From contig NZ_BROH01000003.1 in assembly GCF_027923545.1 (NCBI RefSeq), positions 62,001 to 126,000 of the forward strand: a stretch of 64,000 bases of DNA. The letters run 5' to 3'. Numbering within the stretch: position 1 is the stretch's first letter; the number at the start of each line of letters is the position of its first letter. Positions 18,948 through 27,592 of the stretch are shown piece after piece. Source of the stretch: Sinisalibacter aestuarii. GTDB lineage: Bacteria > Pseudomonadota > Alphaproteobacteria > Rhodobacterales > Rhodobacteraceae. The notes beneath the pieces were generated by a model. That model worked only from the letters and a program-made list of their open reading frames with translations, searched no databases and was not told where the DNA came from. The position numbers and the translations under genes are program-made.

Positions 18948-19910
18948 TCAGATCGAACAGGAGGCCCCGCCAAGCACGCAGAATTTGGCGCAATGGGGGT
19001 GGTTGAGGGCGACGGGGCGGTCGGCTTCGGCCAGCGTGCGGCCCAGCTCGAACTGATCGTCATAGGGCAGGAGAGTGCAGGCGAGCACCGAGGCCGGCTG
19101 GCCCTTGCGCTTCACCACCATGCGCGAGGAGGCGCACATCACGCTGTCGGGGTGCTTGCCGAGGATGCCCCAGCAGGCGGTGGTGATCTCGGGCACTTCG
19201 GCGTTTTCGTCCATCTCGGGAAAGATCACCGTGGCGGCGGGGTCGTTCGCGTCGATGGCGAGGCCGTGACGGGCGAAGAACGCGCCGTAGCCCGCCCGCG
19301 CCTCGGCATCGGACAGGCCCCAGAGCGCCCGGCCCGCTATGGTGATGCGCAGCCCCTCATCGCGCAGCCAGTGCAGGCCCCTGATCGTTTCGGCATAGCT
19401 GCCGGCCCCGCGAATCTCGTCATGCGGCTCCGGCTGCCAATGATCGAGCGAGACACGCAGCGTCAGCCGGTCGCCATATCGCGCCACCAGCCGTTTCAGC
19501 CCCTGTTGCAGCCGGGGGCGCATCATCAGCTTCATCGCGTTGGTGAGCACCAGCACCCGGTAGCCGCGGTCGAGTGCCGCTTCCATCATCGCGATGATCT
19601 GCGGGTTCATGAACGGCTCGCCGCCGGTGAAGCCGATCTCGTCCACCGGCCAGCCGAGCGCGGCGAGTTCGTCGAGATAGGGCGCGATGTCGTCCAGTGT
19701 GATATATTCGAGCCGGTCGTTGCTGGGCGAGCTTTCGATATAGCAGCCGAGGCAGGTGATGTTGCACAGCGTGCCGGTGTTGAACCACAGGGTTTTCGGA
19801 TGGGTGAGCGCCACGGTGGCGCGCGGCGCGCCATCGGCGGTGCGTGCGGGGTCGATGAATTTGCCCGCATTGGCCTGTTCGATCATCCTGTCCATCGTCG
19901 CGCGATCCAT
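18948..19910 (-). CDS. Radical SAM protein of unknown substrate
   Basis: The gene encodes about 320 residues from ATG 19910 (an ATG at 19895 is also possible; neither has a clear ribosome-binding site). The radical SAM 4Fe-4S motif CNITCLGCYIE (CX3CX2C) lies about 50 residues in, followed by GFTGGEPFMNPQ, the SAM-binding GGE. Extra cysteines in the C-terminal part (ACWGILG, DSVMCASS, VLACTLL, HPHCAKFCVLGGASC) suggest an auxiliary cluster of the SPASM or Twitch type. The C terminus lies right before the BaiN-like flavoprotein gene. No precursor peptide gene is visible nearby, so the substrate is unknown. Confidence 0.85.
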   Translation of the reverse strand: MDRATMDRMIEQANAGKFIDPARTADGAPRATVALTHPKTLWFNTGTLCNITCLGCYIESSPSNDRLEYITLDDIAPYLDELAALGWPVDEIGFTGGEPFMNPQIIAMMEAALDRGYRVLVLTNAMKLMMRPRLQQGLKRLVARYGDRLTLRVSLDHWQPEPHDEIRGAGSYAETIRGLHWLRDEGLRITIAGRALWGLSDAEARAGYGAFFARHGLAIDANDPAATVIFPEMDENAEVPEITTACWGILGKHPDSVMCASSRMVVKRKGQPASVLACTLLPYDDQFELGRTLAEADRPVALNHPHCAKFCVLGGASCSI

Positions 19911-19913
19911 GAA

Positions 19914-19924
19914 TGTGTTACACA
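19914..19924. promoter_or_regulatory. Short palindrome upstream of the radical SAM gene
   Basis: TGTGTTACACA is an 11-base palindrome (TGTGT, T, ACACA) ending four bases upstream of the assumed start at 19910. It sits in the divergent region between the radical SAM gene and zwf and could be half of an operator. It is short enough to occur by chance. Confidence 0.25.
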
Positions 19925-20050
19925 AACGAGCTAACCCATCCGGGCGCAAAGAAAAACAGGGCAAGTGGAGGCGCGCGTGGTTGTGATGATGCCAGTGGAT
20001 GCTAGACTTGCCCGGTTGCGTGGCGTAACAGGCGGGCGCGAACGGTTGTG

Positions 20051-20060
20051 TTAGCGCTAA
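20051..20060. promoter_or_regulatory. Candidate LacI-family operator upstream of zwf
   Basis: TTAGCGCTAA is a perfect 10-base palindrome with a central CG. The extended reading TGTTAGCGCTAAAT matches 12 of 14 bases of the symmetric form TGTTAGCGCTAACA, which is the typical look of LacI-family operators. It lies 23 bases before the zwf ATG in the divergent region between the radical SAM gene and zwf. It is therefore well placed to control zwf-pgl-pgi. The regulator is not in this window. Confidence 0.5.
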
Positions 20061-20072
20061 ATGTCACGGCAT

Positions 20073-20077
20073 GGAGG
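20073..20077 (+). promoter_or_regulatory. Ribosome-binding site fixing the zwf start
   Basis: GGAGG six bases before ATG 20084 is a near-perfect Shine-Dalgarno. It decides for MVSRVIPVDPF as the N terminus over the ATG twelve codons upstream (20048), which would overlap the palindrome. Confidence 0.7.
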
Positions 20078-20083
20078 TCCAAT

Positions 20084-21538
20084 ATGGTTTCGCGCGTCAT
20101 CCCGGTTGATCCCTTCGATCTGGTGATTTTCGGAGGCACCGGAGACCTTGCCCGGCGCAAGATCCTGCCCGGCCTCTACCGCCGCTTCCGCGATGGCCAG
20201 ATGCCCGAGGGCGTGAGCATCGTCGGCGCGGCGCGCAGCGAATTCGACGATGACGGCTACCGCGCCTTCGTGGCCGAGGCGCTGGCGGAATTTCTGCCGA
20301 AAGCCAAGCTTGAGCCGAAGGCGGTGAAGGGGTTCCTCGATCTTCTGGGCTATATCGCGGTGGACGCGACCGGCAAGGATGGCTGGGCGGAACTTGCCGG
20401 GCGGATGCGCAAGGGCGTGGTGCAGGCGTTCTACTTCTCGGTCGGGCCGAGTCTGTTCGGCGCGCTGGCCGAGCGGCTGCACAAGCACAAGATCGCCGGG
20501 GCGGATGCGCGGATCGTGGTGGAAAAGCCCTTCGGCCACGATCTCGAAAGCGCGAAGGCGCTGAACGCGACGCTGGCGAAGCATTTCCACGAAACCCAGA
20601 TTTACCGGATCGACCATTATCTCGGCAAGGAAACGGTGCAGAACCTCATGGCCGTGCGCTTCGGCAACATGCTGTTCGAGCCCTTGTGGAAGAACCAGTA
20701 TATCGACCATGTCCAGATCACCGTGGCCGAAACGGTGGGCGTGGGCGGGCGCGGCGCCTATTACGACAAGTCCGGCGCGATGCGCGATATGGTGCAGAAC
20801 CATCTGATGCAGCTTCTGTGCCTGATCGCGATGGAGCCGCCCTCGAAATTCGACCCCGACGCGGTGCGCGACGAAAAGCTCAAGGTGATCCGCGCGCTGA
20901 AGCCGGTGGAGCACGAGCATATCGTGCGCGGCCAGTATCGCGCCGGCGACGGCACGCCGTCTTATGTCGAGGATGCGGAAAACCCCGACAGCCTCACCGA
21001 GAGCTTCATCGCGATGAAGGTGCACCTGGCCAACTGGCGCTGGAACGGCACGCCCTTCTACCTGCGCACCGGCAAGCGGATGAAGGCGCGCCATTCCGAG
21101 ATCGTCGTGCGCTTCAAGGAGCCGCCGCATTCGATCTTCGAGGAGGATACCGGCCAGAGCGCCAACGAGCTGCGCATCCGCCTGCAGCCGAACGAGGGGA
21201 TGGACCTGACGGTGACGATCAAGGAGCCGGGGCCGGGCGGGATGCGCCTGATCGACGTGCCGCTTGACATGACCTTCGCCGATGCGCTCGGCGAAGAGGC
21301 GAGCGACGTGCCCGACGCCTATGAACGGCTGATCATGGACGTGATCCGCGGCAACCAGACCCTGTTCATGCGCGGCGACGAGGTCGAGGCCGCCTGGGCC
21401 TGGACCGATCCGATCATCGGCGAATGGACGGAGCGCGAAGACCGTCCGCTGCGCTACGATGCCGGCTCGACGGGGCCGGAGGAGGCGCTTATCCTGATGC
21501 ACAGGGATGGCCGGCGCTGGAGGGAACTCTCGTCATGA
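20084..21538 (+). CDS. zwf: Glucose-6-phosphate 1-dehydrogenase
   Basis: Zwf oxidises glucose 6-phosphate to 6-phosphogluconolactone with NADP+, feeding the Entner-Doudoroff and oxidative pentose phosphate routes. The protein has 484 residues. It shows the coenzyme motif LVIFGGTGDLARRK near residue 10, RIVVEKPFGHD near 150 and the active-site signature RIDHYLGKE near 180. FYLRTGKRM lies near 325. The stop overlaps the pgl start (ATGA). With pgl and pgi downstream and edd-eda at the end of the window, this organism has a full Entner-Doudoroff set. Confidence 0.97.
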   Translation: MVSRVIPVDPFDLVIFGGTGDLARRKILPGLYRRFRDGQMPEGVSIVGAARSEFDDDGYRAFVAEALAEFLPKAKLEPKAVKGFLDLLGYIAVDATGKDGWAELAGRMRKGVVQAFYFSVGPSLFGALAERLHKHKIAGADARIVVEKPFGHDLESAKALNATLAKHFHETQIYRIDHYLGKETVQNLMAVRFGNMLFEPLWKNQYIDHVQITVAETVGVGGRGAYYDKSGAMRDMVQNHLMQLLCLIAMEPPSKFDPDAVRDEKLKVIRALKPVEHEHIVRGQYRAGDGTPSYVEDAENPDSLTESFIAMKVHLANWRWNGTPFYLRTGKRMKARHSEIVVRFKEPPHSIFEEDTGQSANELRIRLQPNEGMDLTVTIKEPGPGGMRLIDVPLDMTFADALGEEASDVPDAYERLIMDVIRGNQTLFMRGDEVEAAWAWTDPIIGEWTEREDRPLRYDAGSTGPEEALILMHRDGRRWRELSS

Positions 21539-22212
21539 AGCTCAAGGAATACACAGACAGCGATATCATGTGGCTGCGGCTCACCGATCTGATCGCGGGC
21601 GAGCTGAACCGGGCGCTGATGCAACACGAGCGGGCCTCGCTCGCCGTGCCCGGCGGCACCACGCCCGGCCCGATCTACGATGTGCTCTCGGCGGTCGATC
21701 TCGACTGGAGCCGGGTCGACGTGATCCTGACCGACGAACGCTGGGTGCCGGAAGACGATCCGCGCTCCAATGCCCGGCTGCTGCGCGAGCGGCTGCTGGT
21801 CGACAAGGCCGCGGCGGCGCATTTCATCCCATATTACACCGGCGGCGACGCCTCGAAGATTGATATGATGGATGTCGCCGGCGAGGTGCAGAACCTGACC
21901 CCGCTCACCATGGTTTTGCTCGGCATGGGGGCCGACATGCACACGGCGAGCCTGTTTCCCGGCGCCGACAATCTCGCCAGGGCGCTCTCCGACACCGCCC
22001 CGGCGCTGGTGGCGATGCGCGCGCCGGGGGTGGACGAGCCGCGCGTCACGCTGTCGGCCGAGGTGATCAACGGGGCGATGAACAAGCACCTCGTCATCCT
22101 TGGCGACGAGAAGCGCGCGGCGCTGCTGGAGGCGGAGAATATCGGCGATCCGATGCGCGCCCCGGTGGCGGCGGTGCTCGACGGGCTGACGGTGCATTGG
22201 GCGAAAGACTGA
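21535..22212 (+). CDS. pgl: 6-Phosphogluconolactonase
   Basis: Pgl hydrolyses 6-phosphogluconolactone to 6-phosphogluconate. The protein has 225 residues and belongs to the DevB/Pgl type. It shows ASLAVPGGTTPGPIYDVLS near 35, VDVILTDERWVPEDDPRSN near 62 and LLGMGADMHTASLFPGA near 128, which contains the catalytic region. The ATG overlaps the zwf stop. It sits between zwf and pgi in one operon, directly after the gene for the enzyme that makes its substrate. Confidence 0.95.
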   Translation: MKLKEYTDSDIMWLRLTDLIAGELNRALMQHERASLAVPGGTTPGPIYDVLSAVDLDWSRVDVILTDERWVPEDDPRSNARLLRERLLVDKAAAAHFIPYYTGGDASKIDMMDVAGEVQNLTPLTMVLLGMGADMHTASLFPGADNLARALSDTAPALVAMRAPGVDEPRVTLSAEVINGAMNKHLVILGDEKRAALLEAENIGDPMRAPVAAVLDGLTVHWAKD

Positions 22213-22246
22213 TCTGACCAACGAAGGCGATTGACGGGGTAGGGGT

Positions 22247-23863
22247 ATGTCCTGGGATGCATTGAAGGACCACCGCGATGAGCAGGGTGGCCTGAGGATC
22301 GAGACGCTGTTCGACGATCCGGGGCGGGCGGCGGCGTTTTCGCTGCGTGCCGACGGGCTGCTGTTCGACTATTCCAAGACCTGCATCGACGCCACCGCGC
22401 GCGATCTGCTGCTGGCGCTGGCCGATGAGGCGGGCGTGACGGCGCGGCGCGAGGCGATGTTCACCGGCCAGAAGATCAACGAAACCGAGGGCCGGGCGGT
22501 GCTGCACACCGCCTTGCGCAATCCCGGGCCGGACCCGGTGGAGGTGGACGGGCAGGACGTGCTGCCCGAGGTCCATGCCACGCTGAAGCGGATGGAGGAT
22601 TTTGCCGAGGGTCTGCGCTCGGGCCGGATTCGTCCGCCCGGCGGCGGGCGTTTCACCGATGTGGTGAATATCGGTATCGGCGGCTCCGATCTCGGCCCGG
22701 CGATGGCGACGCTGGCGCTCGCGCCCTACCATGACGGGCCGCGGCTGCATTACGTCTCCAACGTCGACGGCGCCCATATCCACGACACGCTGGACGGGCT
22801 CGACCCGGCCACCACGCTGGTGATCGTCGCCTCCAAGACCTTCACCACCATCGAGACGATGACCAACGCCGCCACCGCCCGCGACTGGCTGGCGGGCCGC
22901 GTCGGCACCGACAATGTGGGGCGCCATTTCGCCGCGCTCTCTTCGGCGCTCGACAAGACCGCCGCCTGGGGCATCGACCCGAGCCGGGTGTTTGGCTTCG
23001 AGGATTGGGTGGGCGGACGCTACTCGATCTGGGGGCCGATCGGGCTGGGGGTGATGATTGCCGTCGGGGTGAAGAACTTCCGCGATTTCCTGGCCGGCGG
23101 CTATGCGATGGACCGGCATTTCCGCACTGCCGAGGGTGCGGCGAACATGCCGCTGATGCTGGCGCTCACCGGCATCTGGCATCACCAGATCTGCGGCTAC
23201 CCGACCCGCGCCGTGCTGCCTTACGAGCAGCGTCTGGCGCGGCTGCCCGCCTATCTCCAGCAGCTTGAAATGGAGAGCAACGGCAAGCGCGTGGCGATGG
23301 ACGGCGCACCGCTGGAAATCGCCTCCGGTCCGGTGGTCTGGGGCGAGCCGGGCACCAATGGCCAGCACGCCTTCTACCAGCTTATCCACCAGGGCACGAT
23401 GGTGGTCCCTTGCGAATTCATGGTCGGCGCCGAGGGGCAGGAGCCGGACCTGGCGCATCAGCACCGCCTGCTGGTGGCCAATTGCCTGGCCCAGTCCGAG
23501 GCGCTGATGAAAGGCCGCCCGCTCGATGCCGCGCGCGAGATGATGGCGGCGACGGGGCTGGCGGGCGACGAGCTGGAACGCCAGGCCCGCCACCGCGTTT
23601 TCCCGGGCAACCGGCCTTCGACCACGCTGGTCTATCCCCGGCTCACCCCCTTTGTGCTCGGCCAGATCGTCGCGCTCTACGAACACCGGGTCTTCGTCGA
23701 GGGGGTGGTGCTTGGCATCAACTCCTTCGATCAATGGGGGGTGGAGCTGGGCAAGGCGCTGGCCCGCGCGCTCGAGCCGATCGTGGCCGGTGATGAGGGC
23801 ACCGAGGGCAAGGACGGCTCGACGGCGGCACTGGTCGCCTTCATTCGCGAGAATGGCGGCTAG
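22247..23863 (+). CDS. pgi: Glucose-6-phosphate isomerase
   Basis: Pgi interconverts glucose 6-phosphate and fructose 6-phosphate. The protein has 538 residues. Landmarks are [18 protein letters not shown] near 140, the first signature [15 protein letters not shown] near 260, [10 protein letters not shown] near 345, [12 protein letters not shown] near 375 with the catalytic His, and the second signature [14 protein letters not shown] near 495. The start follows GGGGTAGGGGT and lies 34 bases after pgl. In an Entner-Doudoroff organism it recycles fructose 6-phosphate back into the zwf reaction. Confidence 0.97.
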   Translation: MSWDALKDHRDEQGGLRIETLFDDPGRAAAFSLRADGLLFDYSKTCIDATARDLLLALADEAGVTARREAMFTGQKINETEGRAVLHTALRNPGPDPVEVDGQDVLPEVHATLKRMEDFAEGLRSGRIRPPGGGRFTDVVNIGIGGSDLGPAMATLALAPYHDGPRLHYVSNVDGAHIHDTLDGLDPATTLVIVASKTFTTIETMTNAATARDWLAGRVGTDNVGRHFAALSSALDKTAAWGIDPSRVFGFEDWVGGRYSIWGPIGLGVMIAVGVKNFRDFLAGGYAMDRHFRTAEGAANMPLMLALTGIWHHQICGYPTRAVLPYEQRLARLPAYLQQLEMESNGKRVAMDGAPLEIASGPVVWGEPGTNGQHAFYQLIHQGTMVVPCEFMVGAEGQEPDLAHQHRLLVANCLAQSEALMKGRPLDAAREMMAATGLAGDELERQARHRVFPGNRPSTTLVYPRLTPFVLGQIVALYEHRVFVEGVVLGINSFDQWGVELGKALARALEPIVAGDEGTEGKDGSTAALVAFIRENGG

Positions 23864-23942
23864 TCGAAATTATCGCGTGGAAACAGAATGGTGCCGCACG
23901 ATCTTCGCGCAATTTTCGTGCCATTCATGTCGTGAAAAGACC

Positions 23943-24016
23943 TGGAGCGGGTAGCGGGAATCGAACCCGCGCGTTCAGCTTGGGAAGCTGACAGGCTACC
24001 ATTACATCATACCCGC
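23943..24016 (-). tRNA. tRNA-Gly (anticodon CCC)
   Basis: Read on the minus strand, the 74 bases fold as a cloverleaf. The acceptor stem is GCGGGTA with TACCCGC, the anticodon stem TCAGC/GCTGA closes the loop TTCCCAA (anticodon CCC), and the T arm carries GGTTCGATTCC. CCA is encoded at the 3' end. It lies downstream of pgi on the opposite strand. Confidence 0.93.
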
Positions 24017-24326
24017 CGAAGCAGGCCCTCAGATAAGTCAGGCCGTGGCCTGCGTCAAGGCGGATATCGGGGCCTGCCGGGGGCCGGGTGCGCACGGTGG
24101 GTGACAATCGCGGTTTATTGCGGAATACTCTCGCAAAGGCCCATTTTCACGACGTAGCGAGTGCGGTGAGAGCGAGTGCCCGGGCGCGACGGGACGGCAG
24201 ACGAAGCGTGTTTCTGACCACCACTCCGATCGCCGCGCAGGCGCGGATCATGCGTCCGGACGGCTGTTGTATCGTCGCGGCAATCGCGGCGCGGTTCGTA
24301 TGGATGGCGCGAGCGCGGGGTGGGGC
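24017..24326. other. Intergenic region, nothing recognised
   Basis: About 310 bases lie between tRNA-Gly and the glycosyltransferase-like gene. No ORF with homology-like content, no repeat and no convincing promoter was seen. It presumably carries divergent promoters for the tRNA and the membrane protein. Confidence 0.5.
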
Positions 24327-25898
24327 ATGAAGGCCGATCCTCCCGGCGCGCGCGCGCCGTTGCCTCTTCGTCTCGCGGTTCTGCTGCTCGCGCTGGCTTT
24401 CGTGTTCGGCATGGCCGTGACCTTTGGCGATGGCAGCTATGACTGGGATATCGACCACGAGATCTATTTCGGCCAACGCTTCCTCGCGGGTGAGCTGATC
24501 TGGACACAGGGCTTTCACGACAAGCTGCCCTTCGCGCAGATCGCCTTTTCCATCCCGGCCCGGTTTGACGACAGCATTACCGTGGTTCGGCTGCTGTCGC
24601 TCGTGAGCGTTGTGCTGGGCGCGCTGTCGATTGTGGTGATCCTGCCGAAGATCGCCGATCTGTCGGCGCTCCCGGTCGCACGGCGCGGATGGGCATTGGC
24701 CTTCGGAGCCTTGCTCTTTGCCTGCCTTGGCGTGCTGCAGATCTCGGGCCTTACTTCGGTCAACCCCGACGCGGCGAGTTTCGCGCTGATCGCGACGCTG
24801 TTGATGCTGTGGACGATGTGGCGGCCGGGCCTGTCGGGGCCTGCTCTGGCGCTGGCGCTGCTTGCCGGCAGCGTGTTTGCAGCGGCGAGCATATCGCTGC
24901 GGCCCTATTTTATCGCGCCGCTGGCGGTGGGCTTTCTCTTCGCCGCTGCCGGCGGGCCGTTTCGTGACCGGCCCCGCCGGGCGATTGCGGTGCCGCTCCT
25001 GTGGGTGCTGGCGATTGCGGCATTCGGCTTTGGGATGAATCTGCTGGGTTACGTCCTGACGGGGCAGGTGCAGGCGTTTCGTGACGGGCTTGCGACCCTC
25101 GCGAGCGATCTCAGTTCGCGCTCCTTCGTGAAAAGCCTTGCCATTGCGGCGCTGAAACCGCGCGCTGTCATCACTCTGCTGGCCTGGGCGGCGGTGCTGG
25201 CGCTGGTGCTGTTGCAGCCGCGCTATTTCCGCTCCGACCGGCGCGCGGGCCTTCTGCTGATCCTGCTGGTGGCTCAGGTGATCGCGCTGTTCGCCTTCCT
25301 GTCGGTCAACAGGTTCTGGGCGCATTACTTCCATTTTTTCAGTGGCTACCTTGCCCTGGCGGCCACGCTTGCCGTGGCCGGCTGGATGATCGCGCCATCC
25401 TCCGAGCGCGGGGCGCGGGCCACGGGCGCCGTTCTTGTGGGGTTCGCTGCCATCGGCGCGATCTGGTCGGCGGTCATCCTGGCGCTCGATTTCGGTCACC
25501 CGCACGAGGAGGAAGCGGCGCTTGCCGCGCTGCGGACCTACCTGGACGAGACCGGCCTGCGCAATGAAGACGTGCTCGCCCCAACCAGCATGTATTTCCA
25601 GTGGCGGTTGCACAGCCCGATCGGCGTGCTGCCCCATGTGGCCAATACCGAACATATCTGCATTGGCTGGTGGCAGCATGTCGACCCCGTCGCCTCTTTC
25701 CCGCTGCCGCCGACCGAGCCGGAGTATTGCCGCCTGTTGCTGAGCCAGCACCGCCCGGTCATCGTCGAACAGGTTTTCGCCGGCGTGGAGCGCTATTGCG
25801 ACTGGGCGGCCTGCCTGCTGCCGAACGGCTATACGCTCGACCGGCAGATCCCGGTTTCGGACGGGAATGGACTGCGTATCTATCGCCTTGCGCCCTAG
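24327..25898 (+). CDS. Polytopic membrane protein, probable lipid-linked-sugar glycosyltransferase (GT39/ArnT-like)
   Basis: This 523-residue protein has roughly eleven hydrophobic helices. The first large loop reads SYDWDIDHEIYFGQRFLAGE, then TQGFHDKLPFAQ. The Asp/Glu-rich motif after TM1 is typical of the GT-C superfamily, whose members transfer sugars from polyprenyl phosphates outside the membrane. A soluble C-terminal part contains several Cys (EHICIGWW, EYCRLLL, RYCDWAACLLPNGY). The start at 24327 follows GGGGTGGGG; the ORF extends 20 codons further upstream without a better signal. The next gene, manC, makes GDP-mannose, which supports a surface-glycan role. Confidence 0.6.
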   Translation: MKADPPGARAPLPLRLAVLLLALAFVFGMAVTFGDGSYDWDIDHEIYFGQRFLAGELIWTQGFHDKLPFAQIAFSIPARFDDSITVVRLLSLVSVVLGALSIVVILPKIADLSALPVARRGWALAFGALLFACLGVLQISGLTSVNPDAASFALIATLLMLWTMWRPGLSGPALALALLAGSVFAAASISLRPYFIAPLAVGFLFAAAGGPFRDRPRRAIAVPLLWVLAIAAFGFGMNLLGYVLTGQVQAFRDGLATLASDLSSRSFVKSLAIAALKPRAVITLLAWAAVLALVLLQPRYFRSDRRAGLLLILLVAQVIALFAFLSVNRFWAHYFHFFSGYLALAATLAVAGWMIAPSSERGARATGAVLVGFAAIGAIWSAVILALDFGHPHEEEAALAALRTYLDETGLRNEDVLAPTSMYFQWRLHSPIGVLPHVANTEHICIGWWQHVDPVASFPLPPTEPEYCRLLLSQHRPVIVEQVFAGVERYCDWAACLLPNGYTLDRQIPVSDGNGLRIYRLAP

Positions 25899-26167
25899 AT
25901 GGAGCACCGCGATCCGCGCGCAGGCGGAAACAATTCGGTGCGATTGGTTCTGTTGGTCGAAATTTTCCTTATATTTCAATGCGAGGTGGGGTAGCAGGCC
26001 AGTTGAGCCATGTGAGCCGGCTTGACCGCATGGGCAGGAAGGCCACAATCGGGGCAAGGGATGGCGCCGGTGCGTTTGCGGCTGGCTCCGGGGCGCGTGA
26101 CGGCGCCGGGATTGGTTTGACGAATTGGCCCGGAGATAGCCCGGGCAAAAGGAATGGGAGACACCCG
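25899..26167 (+). promoter_or_regulatory. Leader region of manC
   Basis: These 269 bases have no gene. An AT-rich patch (AAATTTTCCTTATATTTCAA, around 25960-25979) stands out against the GC-rich background and is the likeliest promoter area. No operator palindrome was seen. The rest is a long leader ending in the manC ribosome-binding site. Confidence 0.3.
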
Positions 26168-27589
26168 ATGATTACCCCTGTCTTGTTGTGCGGCGGCTCC
26201 GGCACCCGGCTATGGCCCTTGTCGCGCAAGTCCTACCCGAAGCAATTCGTGCCGCTGGTGGGTGAGGAGACGCTGTTTCAGGCCTCGGCCCGCCGGGTCG
26301 TCGCGCCGGATTACGCCGCGCCGCTGGTGCTGACCAATTCCGATTTTCGTTTCATCGTCACCGAACAACTGGCCGGAATCGGCATTGATCCGGGTGCGAT
26401 CCTGATCGAGCCGGAGGGGCGCAACACCGCGCCCGCCGTGCTCGCCGCCGCCCTCTGGGTGGAGAAGACCGATCCCGACGGGCTGATGCTCGTCGCGCCC
26501 TCCGATCACGTGGTGCCCGATGCGCCCGCCTTCCGTGCGGCAGTGGAAACCGGAGCAGAGGCGGCGCGGGCCGGCAAGCTGGTGACCTTCGGGATCACCC
26601 CCGACCATGCCGAAACGGGCTATGGCTATCTCGAACTGGCCGAGGCGCCCGACATGAGCGCTCCGGCAGCGATGGACCTGTTGCGCTTCGTCGAAAAGCC
26701 CGATGCGGCGACGGCGGAGGATTACGTCGCCTCTGGCCGGCATCTGTGGAATGCGGGCATCTTCCTGTTCTCGGTGCGGGCGATCCTCGATGCCTTCCGC
26801 GCCCATGCCCCCGACCTCATCGCCCCGGTCAGCGCGGCGGTGGAGGCGGGCAGGCCCGACCTTGGCTTCCTGCGGCTCGATCCGGGCGCCTGGGCCGGGG
26901 CCGAGAGCATCTCTATCGACTATGCGGTGATGGAACGGGCCGGCAACCTCGCCGTGGTGCCCTATGGCGCCGGCTGGTCGGACCTCGGCGGCTGGGACGC
27001 GGTCTGGCGCGCTTCGGGGCCGGACGAAAACGGCGTGGCCACCTCTGGCCCGACCACCGCCATCGACTGCACCAACACGCTGTTGCGCTCGGAAGACGAG
27101 GGGCTGCAACTCGTCGGCCTCGGGCTTGAGAACATCATCGCCGTGGCGATGCCCGACGCGGTGCTGGTGGCCGATGCCTCGCGGGCGCAGGATGTCAAAC
27201 AGGTGGTGAGTGCGCTCAAGGCCAAGGGCGCGGGTCAGGCCGAGACCTTCCCGCGCGATCACCGGCCCTGGGGCTGGTTCGATTGCCTCGCGCTCGGCGA
27301 CCGCTTTCAGGTCAAGCGTATCGTCGTGCATCCCGGCGCGGCGCTGAGCCTGCAATCGCACCACCACCGGGCGGAGCACTGGATCGTGGTGCAGGGCACG
27401 GCGCAGGTGACGATCGACGAGAATGTGAAACTGGTGAGCGAGAACGAATCCGTATTCATCCCGCTCGGCGCGCGTCACCGGATGGAGAACCCCGGCAAGG
27501 TGCCGATGGTGCTGATCGAGGTGCAGACCGGCGCCTATCTCGGGGAAGACGATATCGTCCGGTACGAAGACGTTTACGCCCGCGGCTGA
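26168..27589 (+). CDS. manC: Mannose-1-phosphate guanylyltransferase / mannose-6-phosphate isomerase
   Basis: This is a bifunctional type II enzyme of 473 residues. The N-terminal nucleotidyltransferase makes GDP-mannose: CGGSGTRLWPLSRKSYPKQF at residues 8-27, VAPSDHVV near 112 and RFVEKPD near 176. The C-terminal cupin is the phosphomannose isomerase domain: RPWGWFDCL near 366, then VHPGAALSLQSHHHRAEHW with its metal-binding His cluster near 390, and FIPLGARHRMENPG near 435. The start follows GGGAG. GDP-mannose feeds exopolysaccharide or lipopolysaccharide synthesis, in line with the neighbouring GT-C-like protein. Confidence 0.95.
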   Translation: MITPVLLCGGSGTRLWPLSRKSYPKQFVPLVGEETLFQASARRVVAPDYAAPLVLTNSDFRFIVTEQLAGIGIDPGAILIEPEGRNTAPAVLAAALWVEKTDPDGLMLVAPSDHVVPDAPAFRAAVETGAEAARAGKLVTFGITPDHAETGYGYLELAEAPDMSAPAAMDLLRFVEKPDAATAEDYVASGRHLWNAGIFLFSVRAILDAFRAHAPDLIAPVSAAVEAGRPDLGFLRLDPGAWAGAESISIDYAVMERAGNLAVVPYGAGWSDLGGWDAVWRASGPDENGVATSGPTTAIDCTNTLLRSEDEGLQLVGLGLENIIAVAMPDAVLVADASRAQDVKQVVSALKAKGAGQAETFPRDHRPWGWFDCLALGDRFQVKRIVVHPGAALSLQSHHHRAEHWIVVQGTAQVTIDENVKLVSENESVFIPLGARHRMENPGKVPMVLIEVQTGAYLGEDDIVRYEDVYARG

Positions 27590-27592
27590 GCC

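Noticed and set aside
16148-19006. A 952-codon open frame on the plus strand
   Set aside because: It runs antisense to four recognisable genes (nucleoside hydrolase, xthA, the BaiN-like flavoprotein and the radical SAM gene). It shows no family signature and no ribosome-binding site.
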